A stretch of 64,000 nt of DNA from Caproicibacter sp047777415 (GTDB taxonomy: Bacteria > Bacillota > Clostridia > Oscillospirales > Acutalibacteraceae). The notes beneath the pieces are model-generated. The model worked only from the letters and a program-made list of their open reading frames with translations, did not search any database and was not told the origin of the DNA. Numbering within the stretch: position 1 is the first letter of the stretch; the number at the start of each line of letters is the position of its first letter. The stretch covers positions 1,240,001-1,304,000 of the forward strand of contig JBKEEO010000001.1 of assembly GCA_047777415.1 (NCBI GenBank), written 5' to 3'. Position numbers and translations under genes: made by a program. Below are positions 52,784-62,200 of the stretch, in pieces.

Positions 52784-53824
52784 ATGGCAAAAATGTTTAA
52801 AAAAAGAATTCCTTTGTCGTTTTTACTTTTGTTATTGTTTTTGGCTGTGATACCAACCACTGCATTTTATGCACAGCAGAATGTGGATCAAGATATGAGT
52901 TCTAACTATGTAGAATACTGGTGTGGCGAAGGCGCTACCGTGCAATCAATCTACGATGACCTTACCCGCGTTTATCCTAAAAGCACAGTTGTAGTGATGG
53001 ATAAAAACGGCAATATTAGGTCATCTGGCCTTCTGGAAGAAGGAGATATTATTCAATTATTTGATGAGACGGGTGAAAAATTCCGAACCTTTGTGAATAT
53101 TAACACGACTGATTCTGTCCCGCCAACCTCTGAAGATGCCGATTCGAATTTCTCACAGTCATCTTCAGAAGATTTCGCTGCAAGTTCATCTGAGTCATCT
53201 TCAAATGGTGTTGCTGCAGATTCATCGCAAACGTCCTCAGAAAATTCCGGTTCCGAATCATCGCCTTTGTCCTCGGCAGCCTCATCGGAATCATCCCAGG
53301 CAGAATTTGCTTCGGAATCGGATTCTGAATTGTCTTCTGCACCTGCACTGGATGAGTCTTCCGCAGAGCCGTCTGATTCTAATGTGTCTTCAGAAGAGTC
53401 TTCCGGTACTGCCTCTGATGAGGTTTCGCTGTTTGGAGAGCAGAATTACTATGAATTCAGCGAATCAGTTACCGTGGAGGAACTGGAAGGTCAACTGGCG
53501 TTGGCAGGTGTGCCCGGCTCCCAGCTGACGGTGCAGACAAGCACAGGCAGTATACGGCAGGCAGGCTTTGTTTGTACGGGCGATGTTTTAACCGTCACCA
53601 ACCCGGACGGAACGCTTCAAAACTCCGTGACAGCGGTGATTGCGGGAGATTTGACACGATGTGGCTTTGCAAATGAGGCAGCCATCAAACTTCTTTACGG
53701 TTATCTGACGGATTCCGCAACGCTGACGGCAGACCTTCGGCGTGCAGCAGATTTGAATGGGGATTCAAACATCACTACCAGCGACCTTCTGGAACTGAAA
53801 AAAATGATTGCGGAAAACAGTTGA
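52784..53824 (+). CDS. secreted Ser-rich protein with C-terminal dockerin-like repeat
   Basis: 346 residues from the ATG at 52784 (GGGGAA upstream; earlier ATG at 52751 lies in the promoter). A signal peptide (KKRIPLSFLLLLLFLAVIPTTAFYA) leads to a small globular domain (about 35-115), then about 110 residues of Ser/Glu/Ala/Asp-rich linker, then a second domain similar to the first (YYEFSESVTVEELEGQLALAG against VEYWCGEGATVQSIYDDL). The C-terminus has one dockerin-type calcium loop, ADLNGDSNITTSDLLELKKMI. A full dockerin has two such repeats. Probably a cell-surface or extracellular protein; function unknown. Confidence 0.78.
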   Translation: MAKMFKKRIPLSFLLLLLFLAVIPTTAFYAQQNVDQDMSSNYVEYWCGEGATVQSIYDDLTRVYPKSTVVVMDKNGNIRSSGLLEEGDIIQLFDETGEKFRTFVNINTTDSVPPTSEDADSNFSQSSSEDFAASSSESSSNGVAADSSQTSSENSGSESSPLSSAASSESSQAEFASESDSELSSAPALDESSAEPSDSNVSSEESSGTASDEVSLFGEQNYYEFSESVTVEELEGQLALAGVPGSQLTVQTSTGSIRQAGFVCTGDVLTVTNPDGTLQNSVTAVIAGDLTRCGFANEAAIKLLYGYLTDSATLTADLRRAADLNGDSNITTSDLLELKKMIAENS

Positions 53825-53827
53825 GGA

Positions 53828-53855
53828 TTGACCGGAATTTGAAAAGGATTATAAT
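53828..53855 (+). promoter_or_regulatory. promoter of the hexapeptide-repeat protein gene
   Basis: TTGACC (53828-53833), 16-bp spacer, TATAAT (53850-53855). The start codon lies 36 bp downstream. Confidence 0.75.
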
Positions 53856-53890
53856 ATGAGGGACTGATTGTTACAAAGGAGACAAAAATT

Positions 53891-54559
53891 ATGTTTGAAC
53901 CTGTTCAAATCAGCAGCCTGTTTGATCTTTCCCACACGGCTGCTGCGCCGTTGCTGCGTACACTCAGTTACCCATGGGAGGCGCTGCCTAAAATAGGGGA
54001 GTTGATTCTGCAAATCGGCCAAAATCTTTCCGCCGATGAATACGAGTGCAGAGGAGAAAATGTATGGGTACATCGATCTGCAGTGGTATTTGAATCTGCT
54101 TATCTGCATGGGCCTGCCATTATCGGCCCCAACACAGAGGTGCGCCAGTGCGCGTTCATCCGCGGAAAGGCTTTGGTTGGCGCAGGATGTGTTGTTGGAA
54201 ATTCCACAGAGCTAAAAAATGTGATTTTGTTCGACTCGGTTCAGGTTCCGCACTATAATTATGTGGGGGATTCCATACTGGGTTACAAGGCACATATGGG
54301 TGCAGGTTCCATCACATCCAACATTAAATCCGATAAAACCAATGTAAGCATCCGTACAGGCAGTGAACGGATTGAAACGGGACTGAGAAAAATGGGCGCC
54401 ATGATTGGGGATTATGTGGAAATTGGGTGTAATTCTGTCTTAAATCCCGGCACGGTAGTTGGAAGAGAAACTACAATATATCCGCTTTCCATGGTGCGCG
54501 GATATATTCCGCCCCACAGCATTTACAAGTGTGCGGGCGAAATTGCACAACGGCAATAA
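53891..54559 (+). CDS. left-handed beta-helix (hexapeptide repeat) protein, GlmU C-terminal-like
   Basis: 222 residues. After a helical N-terminus come hexapeptide repeats (AVVFESAYLHGPAIIGPNTEVRQCAFIRGKALVGAGCVVG, then HMGAGSITSNIKSDKTN and GDYVEIGCNSVLNPGTVVG). The pattern matches the acetyltransferase/beta-helix half of GlmU and its relatives; the nucleotidyltransferase half is absent. Often annotated as a UDP-GlcNAc pyrophosphorylase-like protein in this group of bacteria. Likely a sugar-nucleotide acyltransferase; substrate unproven. AAAGGAG lies before the ATG and a terminator follows. Confidence 0.8.
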   Translation: MFEPVQISSLFDLSHTAAAPLLRTLSYPWEALPKIGELILQIGQNLSADEYECRGENVWVHRSAVVFESAYLHGPAIIGPNTEVRQCAFIRGKALVGAGCVVGNSTELKNVILFDSVQVPHYNYVGDSILGYKAHMGAGSITSNIKSDKTNVSIRTGSERIETGLRKMGAMIGDYVEIGCNSVLNPGTVVGRETTIYPLSMVRGYIPPHSIYKCAGEIAQRQ

Positions 54560-54573
54560 TTTATCGGACGTCA

Positions 54574-54602
54574 CAGCTGCCGAAAGGCGGCTGTTTTCTT
54601 TT
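54574..54602 (+). terminator. intrinsic terminator after the hexapeptide-repeat gene
   Basis: CAGCTGCC-GAAA-GGCGGCTG (54574-54593; one T/G pair) followed by TTTTCTTTT. Confidence 0.85.
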
Positions 54603-54772
54603 ATCGATTTGTATTTTTCCTTGTGACGGCTGCTCCATTAGAGGATTCCAGTAATATGTTGGAATTTTTATGGAAAAATCAAGTATGAACGGTGTGTAAC
54701 AACTTTACAGCATAGCCTCCCATTGATTGTTTGGAATTCTCTGTTTGCAAGCCAGGTTAAAGAGTTTCCCCG

Positions 54773-54801
54773 TTTACTTTGCGGCGGAATATCGTTATAA
54801 T
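54773..54801 (+). promoter_or_regulatory. promoter of the FHA-FtsW/RodA and PBP operon
   Basis: TTTACT (54773-54778), 17-bp spacer, TATAAT (54796-54801). Its position shows that the coding start must lie downstream, which supports the TTG start at 54830. Confidence 0.65.
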
Positions 54802-54829
54802 GTTTCATGAATTGAAAGGAGGCCCTTTC

Positions 54830-56512
54830 TTGGACGCTTTTTTTTCCGCCCTGGTCAGTTTGGAGTCTGTTTTGCTCTTTGCAGCACGGGTTGCCGTTAT
54901 ACTGATCAGCGGCGTGGTGGTATTTCGCTGCTTTTCTTCCCTTCGTATAGGGCGTAGGCGAGAGGATCCTGTCATCGTACTTCAGGACAGAACGACGAAA
55001 GAAATTATTCCGGTTTTGTACTGGGAAAATTCCATCGGGCGCAGCCGCAGCTGCGATATTGTTTTAAACGACGCTACTGCCAGCCGTGCCCATGCGGTGC
55101 TGTTCCGCCGGGAGAGCGGATGGCTGGTAACGGATACAAATTCGAAAGCCGGGACATTTATTAACGGGAAAAAGGTGCGGCAGAATGCTCGTATTAGGCC
55201 GGGTGATACCCTTGCAATGGGATCGACGACGCTTATGCTAAAACGCACCACCGATGTCAGAGGACTAAAACCCTCCAAAAGACCGCGTCGGTTAGCCGCA
55301 GCCCCAGAGTCACTGATGCGTGCGGTGAGTGTTGTACAGGTGCTTTTGGGTGCGCAGGCTTGTTTTGCATCGTCCCAGCCGAATGTTTTGCCGCTGATTC
55401 CGCTTATCATATTATTGTTCCTTGAATGGGGACTTTATTTCTTTTCTATAAAAACGTTAAATCGCGTCAGCTTTGAGCTGGAGACATTGGCTTTTTTAAA
55501 TAGCGGTATTGGAATCATGCTGATTTCCGCTGCGAATGTAAAATACACATGGGTACAACTCGGTGCTTTAGCGGCAGGCATTGTCCTGTTTTGCTGCATT
55601 ATCTGGTTTTTAGGGGACTTAGAACGTGCGATGCGCTGGCGTATCGCAATCGGAATTCTGGCGGTTTTGATGTTTGCAGCGAACTTGTTTTTTGGAAAAG
55701 AATACAATGGTGCAAAAAATTGGATTGAACTTGGCCCGATTACGGTTCAGCCCTCCGAATTGGTAAAGATTGCTTTTGTATTTGTGGGTGCATCGACGTT
55801 GGATAGGCTGCAAACCGCGCAGAACTTGACAGGATTTATTGTGTTTTCCAGCGTGTGTATGGGTGCGCTGTTCTTAATGAAAGACTTTGGCACAGCTTGC
55901 ATTTTTTTTGTTACTTTTTTGGTGATTGCTTTTATGCGCTCCGGAAGCCTGCGCACCATCGCTTTGATTTGCGCTGTTGCGGGCTTAGGGGCATTTCTGA
56001 TTTTAAAATTCCGGCCCTATGTAGCCCAGAGGTTTGCAGTTTGGGGGCATGTATGGGAACACGCAAACGATGCCGGTTATCAGCAAACTCGGGTCCTAAG
56101 CTACTCAGCGTCCGGAGGCCTGTTCGGTGTCGGTTTGGGGCGCGGAGGTTTAAAATCGGTATTTGCTGCCCTAAATGACCTTGTATTTGGCATGATATGT
56201 GAAGAACTTGGATTAGCTCTGGCTTTGATTATGGTGCTTTCTATTGCGGGGCTTTTGTTGTATGCGCGTGCCGACGCCACCCGCAGCCGCTCCACGCTTT
56301 ATTCGATTTCCTCCTGTGCAGCGGCGGGCATGCTGCTGTTTCAAACCTGTCTGAACATTTTTGGTGCGACCGATGTGCTGCCGCTGACCGGTGTGACTCT
56401 TCCGTTTGTCAGTCTCGGTGGTTCCAGTATGGTATCCGTTTGGGGGTTGCTTGCGTTTATCAAAGCAGGTGATGAACGGACTTATGCGGTTCGGAGGAGG
56501 AAAAAATCATGA
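54830..56512 (+). CDS. FHA domain fused to FtsW/RodA/SpoVE family glycosyltransferase
   Basis: 560 residues from the TTG at 54830, which has GGAGG 7 bp upstream and lies after the promoter. A membrane helix (about 5-30) anchors a cytoplasmic FHA domain (about 50-135) with the phosphothreonine-binding pattern GRSRSCDIVLNDATASRAHA and TNSKAGTFINGKKV. Ten or so membrane helices of the SEDS family follow, with GAKNWIELGPITVQPSE, FGTACIFF, and the loop GLGRGG and VSLGGSS. SEDS proteins polymerise lipid II into glycan strands. The FHA domain implies control by Ser/Thr phosphorylation. The class B PBP gene overlaps by ATGA. Confidence 0.92.
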   Translation: MDAFFSALVSLESVLLFAARVAVILISGVVVFRCFSSLRIGRRREDPVIVLQDRTTKEIIPVLYWENSIGRSRSCDIVLNDATASRAHAVLFRRESGWLVTDTNSKAGTFINGKKVRQNARIRPGDTLAMGSTTLMLKRTTDVRGLKPSKRPRRLAAAPESLMRAVSVVQVLLGAQACFASSQPNVLPLIPLIILLFLEWGLYFFSIKTLNRVSFELETLAFLNSGIGIMLISAANVKYTWVQLGALAAGIVLFCCIIWFLGDLERAMRWRIAIGILAVLMFAANLFFGKEYNGAKNWIELGPITVQPSELVKIAFVFVGASTLDRLQTAQNLTGFIVFSSVCMGALFLMKDFGTACIFFVTFLVIAFMRSGSLRTIALICAVAGLGAFLILKFRPYVAQRFAVWGHVWEHANDAGYQQTRVLSYSASGGLFGVGLGRGGLKSVFAALNDLVFGMICEELGLALALIMVLSIAGLLLYARADATRSRSTLYSISSCAAAGMLLFQTCLNIFGATDVLPLTGVTLPFVSLGGSSMVSVWGLLAFIKAGDERTYAVRRRKKS

Positions 56513-57891
56513 GAACGACCGGAACGCGCTCCTTTATTCTTTATATCCTTTGCGCTGGCTTTTTTGCAGGCTTGTATGTGTTTCTCCGAGGCTTTTTTGT
56601 CAACGGAGGGGATTGGGCCATGCAGCCTTATAATAAGCATCTTACCGGAGAAAGTCAGAGTTCAGCGCAGGGGCGTGTGTTGGACCGTAACGGTGTTGTA
56701 CTGGCAAAGAGTGAAAACGGAAATCGAGTTTACAATGAAGATGAAACGATACGCCGGGCAATGCTGCACGCAGTAGGGGACACAAGCGGATATATCTCTA
56801 CGGGGGTACAATATAATTTCCGTGCGGAACTTTCCGGATATAATCCGGTGACGGGGCTTGCCAACCCGACGGGAAAAACGATGGGAAATGATATTCGCCT
56901 TACGCTGGACAGCGGTTTGTGCAAACTGGCAAGGGAGCAGCTTGGCAGCAAAAATGGTGCCGTTGCCTTATACAACTATAAAACGGGCGAATTGCTCTGT
57001 ATGGTCAGCACGCCGGACTACGATCCCGCTAACCCTCCGGAGGATTTAATCACGGATCAGACAGGTAAATATGATGGGGTGTTTGTCAACAAGGTTCTGT
57101 CCTCCACGCTGACGCCGGGTTCCATTTTCAAACTGGTAACTGCTGCGGCAGCCATTGAAAATATTCCGGATCTTGATCAAAGAACATGGGACTGCAATGG
57201 CAGTATTATCGTCAACGGCAATAAAATCACGGACGTGAAAGCTTACGGTACACTTGATATTAAAAATGCCCTTGCAAAATCTTCCAACGTTGCTTTTGCA
57301 CAGATTGCCATTGAGCTGGGTCCGGAGATCATGACCGCGAAAGCGGAGGAGATGGGATATAACCGTTCTTTCTCGCTGGAGGGGATTCAGTCCGCCGCGA
57401 GTTCCTATCATGTGGACAACGCACAGCCCCAGGAACTCGGATGGTCCGGGGTGGGACAGTTTACGGACCTTGCAAATCCGTACCATATGATGATTCTGAT
57501 GGGTGCAATTGCCAACGGCGGAACTTATGTGCAGCCATACCTCATTCAAAGCATCACCACACCCATGGGTATACAGACAAAATCGGGTTCAGCTCAGCTG
57601 GGTGAGCAACTGCTCAATCCACAAACAGCCGAAAAGCTTACAACGTATATGCGCTATAACGTAACCGCGGAATACGGGGACAGTTTATTTCCATCCATGG
57701 AAGTTTGTGCAAAGACCGGGACGGCAGAAATAGGGACGGCTAGAAAACCGAACGGTTGGATGGTTGGATTTTCCTCAAATGAAGAAACGCCTTTTGCATT
57801 TGCTGTTGTGGTTGAAAATGCTTCTTCCAGCCTCGGCTCCGCCGGAAAAATAGCTTCCGTACTAATGCAGGCGGCGGCAAAATTATCGTGA
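56509..57891 (+). CDS. class B penicillin-binding protein (transpeptidase)
   Basis: 460 residues, short for the class. One N-terminal membrane helix, a short PBP dimer-like region beginning QGRVLDRNGVVLA, then the transpeptidase: catalytic Ser in TPGSIFKLVTA (SxxK), SSN in AKSSNVAFAQ and KTG in CAKTGTAEIG. It crosslinks peptidoglycan outside the membrane, together with the SEDS partner encoded just upstream. The pair resembles RodA-PbpA/SpoVE-SpoVD units; whether it serves growth, division or sporulation is not clear. ATGA overlap couples translation. Confidence 0.93.
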   Translation: MRTTGTRSFILYILCAGFFAGLYVFLRGFFVNGGDWAMQPYNKHLTGESQSSAQGRVLDRNGVVLAKSENGNRVYNEDETIRRAMLHAVGDTSGYISTGVQYNFRAELSGYNPVTGLANPTGKTMGNDIRLTLDSGLCKLAREQLGSKNGAVALYNYKTGELLCMVSTPDYDPANPPEDLITDQTGKYDGVFVNKVLSSTLTPGSIFKLVTAAAAIENIPDLDQRTWDCNGSIIVNGNKITDVKAYGTLDIKNALAKSSNVAFAQIAIELGPEIMTAKAEEMGYNRSFSLEGIQSAASSYHVDNAQPQELGWSGVGQFTDLANPYHMMILMGAIANGGTYVQPYLIQSITTPMGIQTKSGSAQLGEQLLNPQTAEKLTTYMRYNVTAEYGDSLFPSMEVCAKTGTAEIGTARKPNGWMVGFSSNEETPFAFAVVVENASSSLGSAGKIASVLMQAAAKLS

Positions 57892-57970
57892 TGAATCCTT
57901 AAGAAACCGAGATGCTAATGCTTTCGCTTTTTTACAGCTGAAATTTGTTGTTTTCGCCCTTTTATATTTT

Positions 57971-59178
57971 GGTAGATTGTAAAATCAAATTGAACACATA
58001 AAAAGATTCCATAGCGCACAGGGAACTGTTAGGATAAAGTTACCACACTAAATACTGACAGAAAGGCCTGAACACTATGGACAAGAACCATTCTATCATA
58101 AAGATCGAAGAACGCAAGAGGGGACAGCATCTTAAAGCAGAAGAGCGTGGCGCAATCCAACAGTTAAAGAAGATGGGATTTAGCAATCGAAAGATTGCTC
58201 GCGCAATCAATTGCAGCCCCTCTACCGTGGGCTATGAACTACGACGTGGCACACCGGAATACTCCGGCCGAGGTCGCAAACCCGGCTACTCAGCCAAACG
58301 TGGAGCTGCAGTCTACAAAGCGAATCGCAGTCGTTGCCATCGCCCTAGAACGGTATCCAGGAACTCCGACTTCATCCGTTGGATGGTTAAAAAGGTTCGT
58401 AAGCATAATTGGTCTTTTGATGAGTGCGTAGGGCGGGCCCGAAGCGAACATCGTTTTCCAGCCAAGGAAATCCCATGTACAAAAACTCTATATCATATGC
58501 TGTGGAAAGGGGAATTACCGCTCACGCTATTTGAACTTCCTGAGGTATTAAATAGGCATTCTCGCAGAAAACCACGGCTTTCTAAGCGTATCAATGGGAA
58601 ATCCATTGATTGGCGGCCACCTGAGGCAGCAGAGCGAAACACATTTGGACACTGGGAATCTGATACGGTACTGGGCCGAAAAAGAAGCGGTGAGGCAGTT
58701 GTATTTACCATTGTAGAGCGCCTGACAGGATATTATCTTTCAATTCGAATTGACGGCAAAACAACCACCGGTGTTGCCAGTGCCATGGAACAGCTAAAGG
58801 AACAGTATGGCGAGAAATTTTCGCAGGTGTTTCGCAGTATTACCACAGATAACGGCAGTGAATTTGCGGCATTTTCAGCCTTTGAAGAACTAGGCACGGC
58901 AATCTACTTTGCTCATCCCTATTCTGCTTGGGAACGACCTGTAAATGAGAGGACCAATCGCATACTACGAAAATATATCCCAAAGGGTCGCTCCATCAAT
59001 GGCTTTACCGCCGAACAAATCTTAATGTTTGCAGACGAGATAAACGCCACGCCTAGGAAACGATTAGGTTATCAGACCCCTGAGGAACTGTTTGATGCTC
59101 AACTGGACAGAATTTATACTTTAAACCCGTAGATAACTTTATCCAGTGAAAGTGTTCAATTTGTTATTGCAATTTAAG
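57971..59178 (+). mobile_element. IS30-family element, copy 3
   Basis: 1208 bp with the same ends as copies 1 and 2. The 13-bp duplication CCTTTTATATTTT lies at 57958-57970 and 59179-59191. It has inserted between the PBP gene and purL, about 110 bp before the purL start. Confidence 0.95.
58077..59132 (+). CDS. IS30 family transposase, copy 3
   Basis: 351 residues, identical to copies 1 and 2, intact HTH and DDE residues. Same direction as purL, so read-through from the element could reach purL. Confidence 0.96.
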   Translation: MDKNHSIIKIEERKRGQHLKAEERGAIQQLKKMGFSNRKIARAINCSPSTVGYELRRGTPEYSGRGRKPGYSAKRGAAVYKANRSRCHRPRTVSRNSDFIRWMVKKVRKHNWSFDECVGRARSEHRFPAKEIPCTKTLYHMLWKGELPLTLFELPEVLNRHSRRKPRLSKRINGKSIDWRPPEAAERNTFGHWESDTVLGRKRSGEAVVFTIVERLTGYYLSIRIDGKTTTGVASAMEQLKEQYGEKFSQVFRSITTDNGSEFAAFSAFEELGTAIYFAHPYSAWERPVNERTNRILRKYIPKGRSINGFTAEQILMFADEINATPRKRLGYQTPEELFDAQLDRIYTLNP

Positions 59179-59286
59179 CCTTTTATATTTTTTCTGCTTA
59201 TGTTAAAATAAATCGAAGCGAATGAAATCCGGATGTTATAAAACGGATCGTAATTCAGCCGGACTTACGGCGGAATGGGGGAAAAC

Positions 59287-62200
59287 ATGTCAAAAGTCAT
59301 CCGTGTTTTTGTGGAAAAAAGGCCGGGATTTGACTTGGAGGCACAGCAGTTAAAAGCTGACCTAAAGGAAAATCTTGGATTGACGGCCGTGGAAGATGTG
59401 AAGGTTATCAACCGCTATGACCTTTCCGGTATTTCGGGAAAAGAGTATGCAGCGGCGAGAGATACCATCCTTTCTGAAGCAAATGTGGACCAAGTATATG
59501 AAGAGGACTATCCGCTGCCGCAGGGGTACCAAGTTTTTGCCATGGAATACCTGCCCGGCCAGTATGACCAAAGAGCGGATTCAGCCGCACAGTGTGTGCA
59601 GTTGCTCACACAGGGGGAACGCCCAAAAGTTGCAACGGCAAAGCTGGTAGCAATCAAAGGCCGGCTGAAGCAGGAGGATCTCAAAAAAATAGAAAATTAT
59701 CTCATTAACCCGGTTGAAAGCCGCCTTGCTTCCATGAGCAAGCCGGAAACACTCGACTCTCAGGCAAAGGTGCCGGAGAATGTCGCTCGTGTGGAAGGAT
59801 TTATCTCCTGGAACGATGGGCGGCTTTCTGAATATCACAGCATGATGGGATTTGCGATGAGCCTGGAGGATCTGCGCTTTTGCCGCGATTATTTTCGGGA
59901 TGCGGAAAAAAGGGATCCGAGTGTGACGGAACTGCGCGTGATAGATACTTACTGGAGCGACCATTGTCGTCATACGACGTTTCTAACGCATTTGAATCGT
60001 ATTACCGTCGAACGATGCGCGCTGAGTAATGTCATCGAGGAAGCACTCGCGGCTTATTACGACGCACGGGAAGAGGTTTACGGCAAAACGGACAGGCCGG
60101 TTTCCCTTATGGATATGGCGGTAATCGGGATGAAACTGCTGAGAAAACGCGGGATGATTCCCGATTTGGATATAAGCGACGAAATCAATGCCTGTTCCAT
60201 TGAAGTTCCAGTTACGGTGGACGGGCAGGTGCAGAAATGGCTGGTGCAGTTTAAAAACGAAACACACAACCATCCGACGGAAATTGAACCGTTCGGCGGT
60301 GCGGCAACCTGTTTGGGCGGTGCAATTCGCGATCCGCTTTCCGGCAGAGCCTATGTATATCAGGCCATGCGCGTCACCGGTTCCGGAGACCCGCGTGTTC
60401 CGTTTGAAAAGACGATGAAGGGCAAGCTGCCAACACGCAAGATTACGACCGGTGCGGCGCAGGGTTACAGTTCCTACGGCAATCAGATTGGTCTTGCAAC
60501 CGGCCAGGTGACAGAACTGTACGACCCGGGATATGTTGCAAAGCGTATGGAAATTGGTGCGGCGATTGGTGCGTCACCGAAAGAAAATGTGGTACGCGGC
60601 AAACCGGCCCCGGGTGATGTTATTGTTCTTTTAGGCGGAGCGACCGGCCGTGACGGCTGCGGCGGGGCCACCGGTTCTTCCAAGGCACATACGAAGCAGT
60701 CCATCGAGGTCTGCGGTGCAGAAGTGCAAAAGGGTAATCCGCCCACCGAGCGAAAAATTCAGCGTTTGTTCCGCAATCCGGAAGTTGCACGAATGATCAA
60801 GCGCTGCAACGATTTCGGTGCGGGAGGCGTCAGCGTTGCGATTGGAGAGTTGGCGGACGGGTTGGATATTGACCTTGACAAAGTGCCTAAAAAATACGAA
60901 GGACTCGACGGAACGGAACTCGCCATTTCCGAATCTCAGGAGCGCATGGCGGTGGTGATAGCGCCGGAACATGTGCAGGCTTTCATCGACGCGGCCGCAC
61001 AGGAAAATCTGAACGCAACCGTTGTTGCTGTCGTAAGCGAAGAACCCAGACTCCGCATGACTTGGCGCGGCGATACCATTGTGGATATTGCAAGATCGTT
61101 TTTAGACACAAACGGTGTGACGCAAAAAGCTGAGGCCCTCATCTCCGCGGTTGATCCGAAGGATAATTATCGCGCTAAGGTTCCCGAAAGTCTGAAGGGT
61201 TTGCCGCTGGAACAGGCGTTTGAAAAAAATCTTTCCCGTTTGGAAGTTTGCGGCCAAAAAGGACTTGCAGAGCGGTTCGACGCAAGCATCGGCGCGCAGA
61301 CGGTGCTGATGCCGTTTGCGGGAAAATATCAACTGACGCCGGAGGAAGCCATGGTGGCGGGATTGCCGGTTTCCGGAGAAAGTGACGATGCTACCGCGAT
61401 GAGCTATGGGTTTATTCCGGGCATATCCCGCTTTTCACCGTTCCACGGTGCGGCTTATGCGGTGGTGGAGAGCCTGTCTAAACTTGCGGCTGTCGGTGCG
61501 AATCCACTGTCTGCTCGGCTGACCTTTCAAGAATATTTTGAACGGATGACGGATAACCCGAAAAGCTGGGGTAAACCCGCGGCTGCACTTCTCGGCGCCC
61601 TTTCTGCACAAATTGGTTTGGGAATTCCGTCCATCGGCGGCAAGGACAGCATGAGCGGTACATTTGAATCCATCAGTGTGCCGCCGACACTGGTTAGTTT
61701 CGCAGTGGCTATGACGAAAAAGAGTGAAACTGTTTCTGCGGCATTTCAGCAGGCTGGTTCACGTGTGCTGTTGCTCCCCCTGCCGGAGAATTCGGAAACC
61801 CTTCTGCCGGATTGGCAGAAACTAAAGGATTATTATACTGCGGTCGTTCGGCTGATGCATGGGGACGGTGTACGCTCTGCGTCTGTTGTGAAGGAGGGCG
61901 GTGTAGCGGCCGCCGTTGCACGCATGTGCTTTGGAAACAAAATTGGGTTCCGTTTTGATTCGGCGGTATTGGATGCACAATGTTTGTTTGCACCTTCATC
62001 CGGTTCGCTTATTGTGGAGGTGGAGGATCAAACGCGGGTTCAGAATTTGGCCTTTATCACGCTGGGGCAAACAATTGAGAAACCGCAGGTGGAATTAAGG
62101 GAACATTCGCTGGAACTTGACCGTTTGATTGCCGTTTGGAACGGTACGCTCGATTCCATTTTCCCTGTTTCTGGGCCGGATATCCAAATTCAAGATATCC

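Noticed and set aside
59179..59286. Purine riboswitch upstream of purL
   Set aside because: There are short hairpins (ATCCG/CGGAT and GCCG/CGGC), but not the three-way junction or the conserved loops of the purine riboswitch.
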